The translations under genes were made by a program, and so were the position numbers. The notes beneath the pieces were generated by a model, which was not told where the DNA came from, made no database searches, and was given only the letters and a program-made list of their open reading frames with translations. Shown in pieces: positions 1 to 8,853 of a stretch of 32,080 bases of DNA (position 1 is the first letter of the stretch; each line of letters opens with the position of its first letter). Origin of the DNA: an uncultured bacterium (GTDB lineage Bacteria > Acidobacteriota > Thermoanaerobaculia > Multivoradales > J023); assembly GCA_937948815.1 (NCBI GenBank), contig CALFAM010000242.1:1-32080 (forward strand), read 5' to 3'.

Positions 1-336
1 ACCACCGAAGATCGAATCGCCACACTTCTTGTGCTCAAGGAGCCTGAACTCCGAGTTGTACGAAATACACCCGAAGCCATCGGTGGCCTGGCATCCGTAG
101 CCCGTACAGGTCACAGATCCTCCGGGGCACGAGGCTGTGCAGCTCGAGCGTGTGGCGTAGTACTCATCCGCTGTTGCAAACACGGTCATCTCTCGCGAGT
201 GCTTTGCCGTGTTGTAAGACTGCTTCTTGGCAGTCGATGACCGATCTGCTGCATCTCCAAACGCTCCCGAGGCAACTAGAGCCAAGGCTGCAAAGCCCAA
301 CAGTCCCGGCAGAATCGATCGAATGTTCCGAGTCAT
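1..336 (-). CDS. Secreted six-cysteine protein, 5' part only (runs off window start)
   Basis: An open frame of 112 codons runs from ATG at 336 to the window edge with no stop, so the C-terminus is missing. GAGGAG lies 8 nt before the ATG, a good ribosome binding site. The N-terminus is a classical signal peptide: positive residues MTRNIR, then a hydrophobic run at about 8-25 ending near SGAFGDA. The mature part is polar and then cysteine-rich, with Cys at 66, 70, 77, 82, 90 and 105, spaced C-x3-C-x6-C-x4-C-x7-C and surrounded by Gly, Ser and Thr. That spacing suggests a small disulfide-stabilised secreted or surface protein. I do not recognise a family and no catalytic motif is visible. The strand, signal peptide and ribosome site make it a real gene. 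Confidence 0.75.
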   Translation of the reverse strand, partial: MTRNIRSILPGLLGFAALALVASGAFGDAADRSSTAKKQSYNTAKHSREMTVFATADEYYATRSSCTASCPGGSVTCTGYGCQATDGFGCISYNSEFRLLEHKKCGDSIFGG

Positions 337-536
337 CACGAGCGCTCCTCGTACGGTGAAAACGCTGCTCACTACCAGCCGATCTTTCAGCCGGACTGTA
401 GCGATGAGCAGCAGGTGTACCCACCAGGGTCACGTTGTGGCGCCCCGGCAGATGCTCTTCTCTCGTCTATTCCACCGTAGACTTGTCGCGCGAACCCTCA
501 ACGAATTCGAGAATGTTGGGGGAACACGGCGAGAGT

Positions 537-552
537 GGCTTGTGTGCAAGCC
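537..552 (-). terminator. Small hairpin downstream of the DUF1501 gene
   Basis: GGCTTG-TGTG-CAAGCC forms a perfect 6-bp stem with a 4-nt loop. It lies 18 nt beyond the stop codon of the DUF1501 gene on the minus strand. No T-run follows, so a terminator role is only a guess. Confidence 0.25.
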
Positions 553-570
553 CGCGTCGCACCGGGCAGA

Positions 571-1842
571 CTACCGACGAATGAGCGATAGGCGTGGCCC
601 CTGCCAGCCGGGGAAGATGCGGGCCGGGTCGTCGACACCGAGGTGTGCACCCGCGACTTCGGCGAAGACGCTGCGAAAGTCGGTGGTCACGGCGAGGTCG
701 CGTCCCTCGTAGAGCGCATCGCGATGCAGGCCCGGGAATTGGCCATGAACAGCGCCTCCCTCCACATCGTTGCCGAGCACGAACATCGCCGAGCCGTGAC
801 CATGGTCCGTCCCGCCAGAGCCGTTCTCGGCGACGGTGCGCCCGAACTCGGTCATGGTCATCACCATGACCTCATCACGATGGGCGCCGAGGTCGGTCCA
901 AAACGCCGCGATGCTCTGGGCCATGTCGCGGGCGCGCCGGGCGAACGAACCGGTGCCAGCACCCTGACGAACATGGGTATCCCAGCCGCCGGACTCGGCG
1001 AAGGCCACTTCGAGACCGACGTCCGACTTGACCAGGAAGGCGATCTGCATCAGGGCACGGCCGAGCGATGTCTCCGGATACGCGGCGGCTGCCGCGGGAC
1101 GGTAGCGCGATACGTCCAACTTCGACAGCGTGTCGACGGCATCGAAGGTATCGCGTGCGGTGTCCTGGAGCAGCCGTTCTGAGTTGTCATCGTAGAGTGC
1201 TTCGAAGCCGGTCGCATCCACCGGCCCGCGGTGCGCGGTCGCTCTCGCCCGCTCACCACCGACCCGAAAATCGCGCAGATCGGTCACCGCAATCGCGGGC
1301 TGATCGCCATAGAGCGATCGCGGCAGGGCGCGGGTCATGGCCACGGATCGAAACGGCGTCGCATCGTGGCCGAGCAGGCCCGCGACCCGGTTGAGCCAGC
1401 CATCGGGCGTTCCCTTCTGCCCGGGCGTGCCTGACTCCATGTAATCCTGAGCATCGAAATGCGAACGTGTGGCATCAGGCGAGCCCACCGCGTGAACGAT
1501 GGCGAGACGCGAATCGCGCCACATCGGCAGCAGCGGTGCGAAGGCCGGGTGCAGGCCAAAGCCTGTGCCGAGGTCACGGACGCCTTCTCCGCTGGCCGCC
1601 GTCGGCATGAAAAGCTGCGGCCGGAGCTTGGCGAGCGCACTGTCGCCTGACGCCCCACCACCGAGCGGCGGCACAGCCATGATGCCGTCCATGGCGCCGC
1701 GCTGAAAGATCGTCACCAACACCTTGCGACGCGGTGCGCCCGTCTTCGACGCATGGGCTGCACGGGCCAGAAAGGCGGGCCCCGCACCCATGGTCAGCAA
1801 GGCAATACCACCGGACTTGAGAAAGGCTCTGCGATCCATCAT
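571..1842 (-). CDS. DUF1501 domain-containing protein, Tat-exported
   Basis: A 423-residue protein. It starts with a twin-arginine signal (MMDRRAFLKSGG, then a hydrophobic Ala/Gly stretch to about residue 31), so it is probably exported folded through Tat. The body matches the DUF1501 family: a central GGWDTH motif, a TEFGRTV motif and a DHGHGSAM motif, which place His and Asp residues as in alkaline-phosphatase/sulfatase-like folds. The biochemical role of the family is not established. The start at 1842 is preferred because GGAG sits 6 nt upstream of it; a second ATG follows directly. The gene lies 38 bp after the DUF1800 gene on the same strand, the usual pairing of these families, so they are probably cotranscribed and act together in the periplasm. 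Confidence 0.9.
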   Translation of the reverse strand: MMDRRAFLKSGGIALLTMGAGPAFLARAAHASKTGAPRRKVLVTIFQRGAMDGIMAVPPLGGGASGDSALAKLRPQLFMPTAASGEGVRDLGTGFGLHPAFAPLLPMWRDSRLAIVHAVGSPDATRSHFDAQDYMESGTPGQKGTPDGWLNRVAGLLGHDATPFRSVAMTRALPRSLYGDQPAIAVTDLRDFRVGGERARATAHRGPVDATGFEALYDDNSERLLQDTARDTFDAVDTLSKLDVSRYRPAAAAAYPETSLGRALMQIAFLVKSDVGLEVAFAESGGWDTHVRQGAGTGSFARRARDMAQSIAAFWTDLGAHRDEVMVMTMTEFGRTVAENGSGGTDHGHGSAMFVLGNDVEGGAVHGQFPGLHRDALYEGRDLAVTTDFRSVFAEVAGAHLGVDDPARIFPGWQGPRLSLIRR

Positions 1843-1880
1843 GGGGTTCTCCGTCTCGAAGATGATTCAACAGCGGCCAT

Positions 1881-3785
<1,905 letters not shown>

Positions 3786-3918
3786 CGAGGGCCTCCTGGC
3801 GTTCGTCCGTGCCCGCGGGAACGGGCAACGATCGCTAGCCTAGGCCTCGGATCACCTCGGGGGCATCATGGCTCTGCAAGCCCACTGTAAACGACGTAAA
3901 TTCGGGCAGACGCAAAAA

Positions 3919-3948
3919 GGGCCGGAAGCTCGATCGAGCTCCCGGCCC
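3919..3948 (-). terminator. Strong intrinsic terminator, minus strand
   Basis: Read on the minus strand, GGGCCGG-G-AGCTC, loop GATC, then GAGCT-T-CCGGCCC forms a 13-bp stem (one G-U pair) and is followed directly by TTTTT. This is a textbook Rho-independent terminator. It ends the transcript that carries the acylase and the 29-residue micro-ORF. On the plus strand the hairpin is not followed by T residues, so it works in one direction. Confidence 0.87.
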
Positions 3949-3998
3949 CGTCCCGTTTCCTGGTGGCTAGGCTGCATTGATCACCAGAATCGAAGCGA

Positions 3999-4116
3999 AA
4001 CGGCATAGATGCTTGTAGCTGCGAGGCTTGCGAAGAAGAGCGACGGAGGCGTAGCCAAGCTACGTCGAGGAAGCTTGCCTGAGCAAAACGCAGCAGATGC
4101 AAGCATCTACGCCGTT
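3999..4116. repeat. 118-bp imperfect palindrome (REP/MITE-like element)
   Basis: The outer arms are AACGGCATAGATGCTTG (3999-4015) and its complement at 4100-4116 with one mismatch. The element is symmetric about position 4057, where CGTAG-CCAAG-CTACG (4050-4064) makes an inner hairpin. Between the arms further weaker pairing is possible (CTTGC/GCAAG blocks near 4027 and 4074). The whole element lies between the micro-ORF stop and the terminator, so it would fold as one long structured RNA in the 3' UTR. It resembles extragenic palindromic repeats or a small non-autonomous mobile element. No target duplication was seen and the copy number in the genome is unknown. Confidence 0.7.
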
Positions 4117-4144
4117 GCAGCCGAATCCTGGGCAGAAAGGCAGG

Positions 4145-4234
4145 CTAGTCCGACGAGCCTTGCTGGAACGTCGAATACATGGGCAGCGCAACGCCCATGA
4201 CCATCGAAAAAATCGTATCGAAGAGTACTTGCAT
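4145..4234 (-). CDS. 29-residue hydrophobic micro-ORF
   Basis: ATG at 4234 is preceded by a perfect GGAGGT 5 nt upstream, and the frame closes with TAG at 4145. The peptide begins MQVLFDTIFSMVMGVALPMY and ends polar (Gln-Gln-Gly-Ser-Ser-Asp). Residues 4-20 are hydrophobic and Met-rich, so it could lie in the membrane. It is 96 bp downstream of the acylase stop on the same strand and ahead of the same terminator, so the two are probably cotranscribed. An alternative ATG (4248) opens a different frame with a poorer ribosome site. I do not recognise a family. The ribosome site and the defined operon-end position are the evidence; the chance of a spurious small ORF remains. Confidence 0.5.
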   Translation of the reverse strand: MQVLFDTIFSMVMGVALPMYSTFQQGSSD

Positions 4235-4330
4235 GGTCTACCTCCTTCATTGATACCACCGCAAGATGACCGAAAAGCCCGCAGGTTCGAAAGCGCCCTG
4301 GCACGCTCTCATCTGCACCGGCCTCGACAC

Positions 4331-6559
4331 TCAGGATCCGGGGCGATAGGTCCGCTTGGCGTTGGCTTCGACGTCTTCGCGATAGAAGTGAACGGGGCGC
4401 AGATCGCCCGTGGCGTAGCGTTCGATCTGATCGTCGAAGTGGGGAGAGGATGCATCACCACTGGCTCCTCCAGCCGTGATCGCGCGGGCTTCGAGACGAT
4501 CACCGAATGCGACCACGGCCACGAAGCTGTTGCCGCCGCGACCGTAGCGCCGCTTCATGCCTTCGGGCGTGCGGGTGCCGAACGCGGCGAGGGAGCCCCA
4601 GCGACCCGAGGCAAATGCCACGGGCGTGCTCGGCGCGGCGTCGTCGAAAGGCTGCACGATGTCGCCAGTGAGACGCTGGAAGCGATTGATCTCCCCCCAG
4701 GGCGTACGCCAGTCGCCAAAGTGCTCGGCCAGCGTGGCAATGGCCCGGCCCAATGCGTCGAGGTAGTGATCACGCGCCGCATCGGCCAGCATGAAGTCAT
4801 AGACCGAGACGCCCTCTTGCCGCGCAGCCGCACGCAGCGTCCGCACCAGCTCGTCGCCCCAGTAGATCGCCAGCGCGGTCGCCACCGAATCGACTGTAAA
4901 TCGCAGGTCCCAGGCCCGCAAGAGCGCAATCGGCTCGCTCAGCGCGGCATGCCCAGGGGTCGAGGCGAGCGTTTCAGCGTAGACATCGAGCAACGCAGGG
5001 ATCAGCTGCTCGAATCCTGACAGGTAGCTGTCGTAGGCCGCATCGATCAGGCTGTCGAGGGTGAAGTCCGACTTGCCTTCGAGAACTCGTAGGGCGTGCC
5101 GTCCGCGAGCATTCTCGCCCCAGGTCTCGACGTAGGCCGCGTAATCTTCCTTTTTCGGGCTGTGCTCACCAGCGACCGAATACGGCCAATTGTTGGTGTT
5201 CTGAATCCAACCGTTGGGTGGATTCAGACTGTTCGGGCTGTCGTCCACCGTGAGCAGGCCCTGCCATTCGGTCGCGGGATCGCTGCCGTCAACCGGCTGA
5301 TTCCAGTCGAACTGTGGATCTCGAATGGGGATGAAGTTGGCATGAAAGTAGGCAATGTTCCCTTCCGCATCCGCAAAGACCGTATTGTTCGACGAATTGG
5401 TATGAAGCTCCATCGTTTCCTTGAACGCGGCATGGTTCGCAGCCTTGGTGCGGCTGTACGACTGAATCAGCGCATTCATCGGATCGTTCATCAACTTGAC
5501 GCTGATCCAGTCACCATCGGCGCCCCGCACGATCGGCCCATGTTGGCTGTGATAGGTGGTAAAGACGCGCTCGGCCATGGCGTCGCCCTCACGGTAGGGC
5601 ACCGTGATCACCTTTTCCTCCATCCGACGCATGTCATCACCGTAGCGATAGTAGACGCCGTCGTCTCGCTCTTCGATCTCGTAGCGGTATTCGTCGATCG
5701 CGTCGGCCCCGGTCGACGTGTGCATCCAGCCCGCGGTTTCATTGAAGCCCTGGTAGACAAAGAACTGCCCCCAGGTCACGGCCCCGTAGGCATTCAACCC
5801 CTCTTCACTCGCCATGTGAAGCTCCGAGCGGAAGTAGAAGGAAGGATGGGGATTGATCAGGAGCAAGGATTGATCCGTGGCACTGTTGCTCGGGGCAATG
5901 GCAAAGCCGTTGGAACCCGTAGGCTCGGCAAAGGGATCGCCACCGACGTCGCGCACAGCCACGATCTCCGCTGTCACGGGACGACCTCCTGGCAGCGCTG
6001 CGGCTCGTTCGAGCGCCGGAGTCTCGCGCGCCGCGTAGAAGCGCTCGAGTTGATCGAGGGAAACTCGCTCGATGTCGCCCCCGATGCTTCCTTCGCTGAA
6101 CGTCAGGGCCATCCAGGGCTCGAAGCGCGTGAGGACCGCCGGCTCGACCTGGGGATTCTGGTGCAAGAAGTAGTTCAGACCGTCCGCCCAGGCGTTCATC
6201 AATGCCTGCAACCAGGGTGGACTGGCGGCATAGTGTTCCTGCATCACCGCTGGATCGATGAAGAGCTTCATCCGCAAGTCGCGGAAGATCTCGGATTCGC
6301 CCTCCGCTTCCGCCAGACGCCCCATGGCATTGAGAAAGTTCACCTCGATGCGGTGAAAATCGTCCTCGGCCTGGGCGTAGATCATGCCAAAGACCGCATC
6401 CGCATCCGTCTCGCCATAGACATGGGGAATGCCCCACTCGTCTCGGATGACCGTGACCCGTTCCGCCCGCGCTTCCCAACCACTGAGCTCGGTCTCGGCA
6501 ACTTCCCGTGGAGCACAGGCAAAGGCGACCACCAAAACGAGTAGGCAAGTTCTCTTCAT
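4331..6559 (-). CDS. Penicillin acylase family (Ntn-hydrolase) lipoprotein
   Basis: A 742-residue member of the penicillin/aculeacin/acyl-homoserine-lactone acylase family, which hydrolyses amide bonds of N-acylated compounds. The precursor should self-cleave between Gly215 and Ser216 (context EPTGSNGFAIAP), making Ser216 the N-terminal nucleophile of the beta chain. Family hallmarks are the early RDEWGIPHVYGETDADA segment (39-55) and a later HTNSSNNTVFADAEGNIAYF segment holding the oxyanion-hole Asn. The N-terminus is MKRTCLLVLVVAFAC; Cys15 follows a near-lipobox, so it is probably a periplasmic lipoprotein. The frame stays open to a GTG at 6730, but 6559 is chosen for its signal peptide and the AAGGA just upstream. 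Its neighbours are the micro-ORF downstream and the HMG-CoA-lyase-like gene upstream, 238 bp away. The substrate is unknown. Confidence 0.9.
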   Translation of the reverse strand: MKRTCLLVLVVAFACAPREVAETELSGWEARAERVTVIRDEWGIPHVYGETDADAVFGMIYAQAEDDFHRIEVNFLNAMGRLAEAEGESEIFRDLRMKLFIDPAVMQEHYAASPPWLQALMNAWADGLNYFLHQNPQVEPAVLTRFEPWMALTFSEGSIGGDIERVSLDQLERFYAARETPALERAAALPGGRPVTAEIVAVRDVGGDPFAEPTGSNGFAIAPSNSATDQSLLLINPHPSFYFRSELHMASEEGLNAYGAVTWGQFFVYQGFNETAGWMHTSTGADAIDEYRYEIEERDDGVYYRYGDDMRRMEEKVITVPYREGDAMAERVFTTYHSQHGPIVRGADGDWISVKLMNDPMNALIQSYSRTKAANHAAFKETMELHTNSSNNTVFADAEGNIAYFHANFIPIRDPQFDWNQPVDGSDPATEWQGLLTVDDSPNSLNPPNGWIQNTNNWPYSVAGEHSPKKEDYAAYVETWGENARGRHALRVLEGKSDFTLDSLIDAAYDSYLSGFEQLIPALLDVYAETLASTPGHAALSEPIALLRAWDLRFTVDSVATALAIYWGDELVRTLRAAARQEGVSVYDFMLADAARDHYLDALGRAIATLAEHFGDWRTPWGEINRFQRLTGDIVQPFDDAAPSTPVAFASGRWGSLAAFGTRTPEGMKRRYGRGGNSFVAVVAFGDRLEARAITAGGASGDASSPHFDDQIERYATGDLRPVHFYREDVEANAKRTYRPGS

Positions 6560-6690
6560 GTCCGTTCCTTGGAAGATTGTGCGATTCTGGTGATCTGGCT
6601 GCCGGGGAGACTCTTCCTGGCAGGACACGTTCGGGTAGTCGTTCAACACGCACAGGTACGCCGGCAACGCACGCCCATTCTCTGAACCAG

Positions 6691-6744
6691 GAGCGCCCTC
6701 GAGGCGCGAGACGTCCTCGAGACGTGGCACGCGCTCGAAACACG
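6691..6744. repeat. Three 18-bp repeats with CTCGA cores upstream of the acylase
   Basis: CTCGA recurs at 6698, 6716 and 6734, exactly 18 bp apart. The first two copies are centres of palindromes: GCGCC-CTCGA-GGCGC (6693-6707) and ACGTC-CTCGA-GACGT (6711-6725). The third copy is degenerate. The array lies about 130-190 bp upstream of the acylase start codon, within the gap after the HMG-CoA-lyase-like gene. Helically spaced palindromes suit tandem operator sites, but a decayed tandem duplication is equally possible. Confidence 0.5.
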
Positions 6745-6797
6745 TTGGGGATGCGCGGGATTTATAGCACGCCAGAGCGCGCTCGGAAGCGTCGAGG

Positions 6798-7730
6798 CTA
6801 GTCGCGATTCAAGGCCATCAGCTCGTCTCGGGTGCCGGCACCCAGCACGTGGCTCGGCAGTGTTCGCCCCAACCAATCTTGAATGGACGCAGACACGGCG
6901 CGAACGCGGGCGAGGTCGACTCCTGTCTCGATGCCCATCTCATGGCACATATACACCAGATCTTCGGTGGCAATGTTGCCGCTCGCCCCCTTCATGATCG
7001 GCGTACCACCCAGGCCACCAAAGGCTGTGTCGAATGCATCGACACCTTCTTGCATAGCGGCCAGCGCATTCGCCAAGCCGAGCCCACGGGTATCGTGCAG
7101 GTGAAGCCACAGGATCCGATCGCCGATCGCCGATCGAACGGCGCGCACGGCTTCTCGCACGTGCACGGGATTCGACAGGCCGTACGAGTCGGCAATGCCC
7201 ACTTCGCTGGCACCGAGCGCGACGAAGCGTTCCGCGAGCGACGCCACGTGGTCGACCGGCACGTCACCCTCGATCGGACATCCGAGCGCGACACCGAATA
7301 CGACGGTGGCGGACACAGAGGCGACAGCAGCACGTTCGGCGATCGTCGCGAAGCGGCTAGCCGACTCGTCGATCGTGAGCCCTACATTGCGCTGGTTGTA
7401 GGCTTCGGTGGCGCAGACCACGAGCCGTACTTCGTGTGCCCCCGCCGCAATGGCCCGTTCAGCGCCCTTCAGATTCGGCACCAGGGCAATCCAGCGGACA
7501 CCCTGACGGTCACGGATCGCCGCCATCACCTCGGCGGCGTCTGCCATCTGTGGAATCACCCGCGGATGCACGAACGATGTCGCTTCGATCGCTACGAGAC
7601 CGGCGGCCGCGAGCTGTTCGATCACCTCGACTTTACGGTCTGTGGGCACGAAGCGCGACTCCATCTGGAAGCCATCACGCGGCCCGACCTCGATTACCCG
7701 CACACGCCTGGGAAGCTTGCTCAACGACAT
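6798..7730 (-). CDS. HMG-CoA lyase-like DRE-TIM metallolyase lacking the signature cysteine
   Basis: A 310-residue cytoplasmic protein of the hydroxymethylglutaryl-CoA lyase family (acyl-CoA aldol cleavage to acetyl-CoA and a ketoacid). The metal and catalytic motifs are present: GPRDGFQ with Asp19, and HLHDT with His210 and His212. The family's active-site loop GGLGG-C-P is here GGLGG-T-P, with Thr243 (codon ACG) in place of the catalytic Cys, followed by the conserved KGASGNIATEDLVYM. The loss of this Cys makes ordinary HMG-CoA lyase activity doubtful; a related cleavage of a different acyl-CoA is more likely. The start at 7730 overlaps the VOC gene by 10 nt, so it is the last gene of the receptor-CoA-transferase operon. 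The CoA-transferase two genes earlier would supply a CoA thioester. Confidence 0.88.
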   Translation of the reverse strand: MSLSKLPRRVRVIEVGPRDGFQMESRFVPTDRKVEVIEQLAAAGLVAIEATSFVHPRVIPQMADAAEVMAAIRDRQGVRWIALVPNLKGAERAIAAGAHEVRLVVCATEAYNQRNVGLTIDESASRFATIAERAAVASVSATVVFGVALGCPIEGDVPVDHVASLAERFVALGASEVGIADSYGLSNPVHVREAVRAVRSAIGDRILWLHLHDTRGLGLANALAAMQEGVDAFDTAFGGLGGTPIMKGASGNIATEDLVYMCHEMGIETGVDLARVRAVSASIQDWLGRTLPSHVLGAGTRDELMALNRD

Positions 7731-8134
7731 GCTCCGCGCTCCTCCACCAGCTGCGACATGACGCCGAACATCGCGCCAGCATCAATGTCGAGAAGCCGCC
7801 ATCCTTCGACACCCCGTCGAGGCTGGTCACTGACCCCTGCAAGCCCCGTTTCGTGGAGACGTTCGGCTTCTACTTCGAGGTCTTCCACTGCCCAAGCAAT
7901 GTGGAAGAAGCCCTCGCCGAAGGTGTTCAAGTAAGTCTGTACCGGGCTGTCGTCGCGCGTCGGCTGGACCAGGATGATCCAGATCTCGCCGACCTGAAAG
8001 CGGGCCAGGACCACGCCACGGCCCGGCAGCTCTTCCCGATCCCGCGGCGAACGATCGAGCAGTCGCGTCCAGCGATCGATCGCCAACTCCAGATCACGGA
8101 CCACGAAGTCGATGTGATGAATGCGTTCGATCAT
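7721..8134 (-). CDS. VOC (glyoxalase/bleomycin-resistance) family protein
   Basis: A 137-residue protein starting MIERIHHIDFVVRDLELAI, with two beta-alpha-beta-beta-beta halves typical of the VOC fold. Putative metal ligands are a His at 7 or 8 and His78 in GEGFFHIAWAVEDLE, a pattern close to methylmalonyl-CoA epimerase-like proteins. The start at 8134 is fixed by the 4-nt ATGA overlap with the preceding isochorismatase-type gene; its own stop overlaps the next gene by 10 nt, so translation is probably coupled. In this operon it could be an epimerase or isomerase acting on a CoA-bound intermediate, but VOC proteins also include lyases and dioxygenases, so the reaction cannot be read from the sequence. 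Confidence 0.85.
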   Translation of the reverse strand: MIERIHHIDFVVRDLELAIDRWTRLLDRSPRDREELPGRGVVLARFQVGEIWIILVQPTRDDSPVQTYLNTFGEGFFHIAWAVEDLEVEAERLHETGLAGVSDQPRRGVEGWRLLDIDAGAMFGVMSQLVEERGACR

Positions 8135-8853
8135 GGCGTGCCTGTCTCCGACACATTCTCTCGACTCGACGCTTCGTTGGGATCGGAGGCCGTCTTGGAA
8201 CCAGCAGCACCCAGACGCCCGAGATAGATCCTGGCCTCCTCGAGCGAGACCACGTCGCCGTATTTTCCCTGAATGTCGATCAGGTTGGCTTCGTGGGCCG
8301 CCGGCGAACGATCCCCGACGCACGAACGGGGTACGATCGGGCGGAAGCCGTGTTGCAACGCGTCGACCACGCTCGCGCGCACACAGCCGCTGGTCGTTGC
8401 GCCGCAGAGCAGCAGGGTGTCGATGCCTTCTGCCGTGAGTAGCGAAGCCAGCGCGGTCGCGAAGAATGCGCTGGCATACTTCTTCTCGATCAGCACCTCA
8501 TCGGGCCGGCGACCGAGCCGGGGGTCTAGCGTCACCTCGGCACGGCCGTACCGCAAGACGTCGAGGGCCGGAACTTTGCGCGGAAACAGGCCGGCGTCTC
8601 GCATGTCGTCCCGATAGACCGTGGTCGTGAAGAAGACCGGCACCGAGGCATCCCGTCCCGCGTCGAGTAGCTCACGGGTGGCGAGGACCTCGGTATCGAG
8701 CGCCGCACCGAGTGGCGACGTGGTCTGCGTGAATCCCAGGATCAGATCGACGACCAGAATGGCGGGACGCCGCCCCCAGCCCATCTGCCCAGCCAGCCCC
8801 TTCTCCTGATAGCCGGCGATCACGGCCTCGCCGGTTTCTCGCGCGATGCTCAT
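8131..8853 (-). CDS. Isochorismatase-family amidohydrolase (N-carbamoylsarcosine amidase type)
   Basis: A 240-residue cysteine hydrolase. The catalytic triad is visible: Asp36 in ILVVDLILGF, a Lys at 124 or 125 in EKKYASAF, and Cys157 in CGATTSGCVRAS. The EKKYASAF and TTSGCVRASVVDALQ context is that of N-carbamoylsarcosine amidase, maleamate amidohydrolase and related enzymes, which release ammonia (and CO2 from ureido groups) from small amides. Start ATG at 8853 overlaps the stop of the CaiB gene by one base (TGATG), and its own stop overlaps the VOC start. The frame stays open far upstream, but that is a shadow of the CaiB gene. The residues after about 212 are a polar tail. Its presence beside hyuAB on the other strand suggests hydrolysis of the N-carbamoyl or amide product of ring opening. 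Confidence 0.87.
   Translation of the reverse strand: MSIARETGEAVIAGYQEKGLAGQMGWGRRPAILVVDLILGFTQTTSPLGAALDTEVLATRELLDAGRDASVPVFFTTTVYRDDMRDAGLFPRKVPALDVLRYGRAEVTLDPRLGRRPDEVLIEKKYASAFFATALASLLTAEGIDTLLLCGATTSGCVRASVVDALQHGFRPIVPRSCVGDRSPAAHEANLIDIQGKYGDVVSLEEARIYLGRLGAAGSKTASDPNEASSRENVSETGTP

Noticed and set aside
5096-6544. A 482-codon open frame on the plus strand
   Set aside because: It is the antisense of the acylase gene, which has clear family motifs; the reverse reading has none.
6560-6730. 57-residue N-terminal extension of the acylase from GTG at 6730
   Set aside because: It would bury the lipoprotein signal peptide that begins at 6559 and lacks a ribosome site, while AAGGA precedes 6559.
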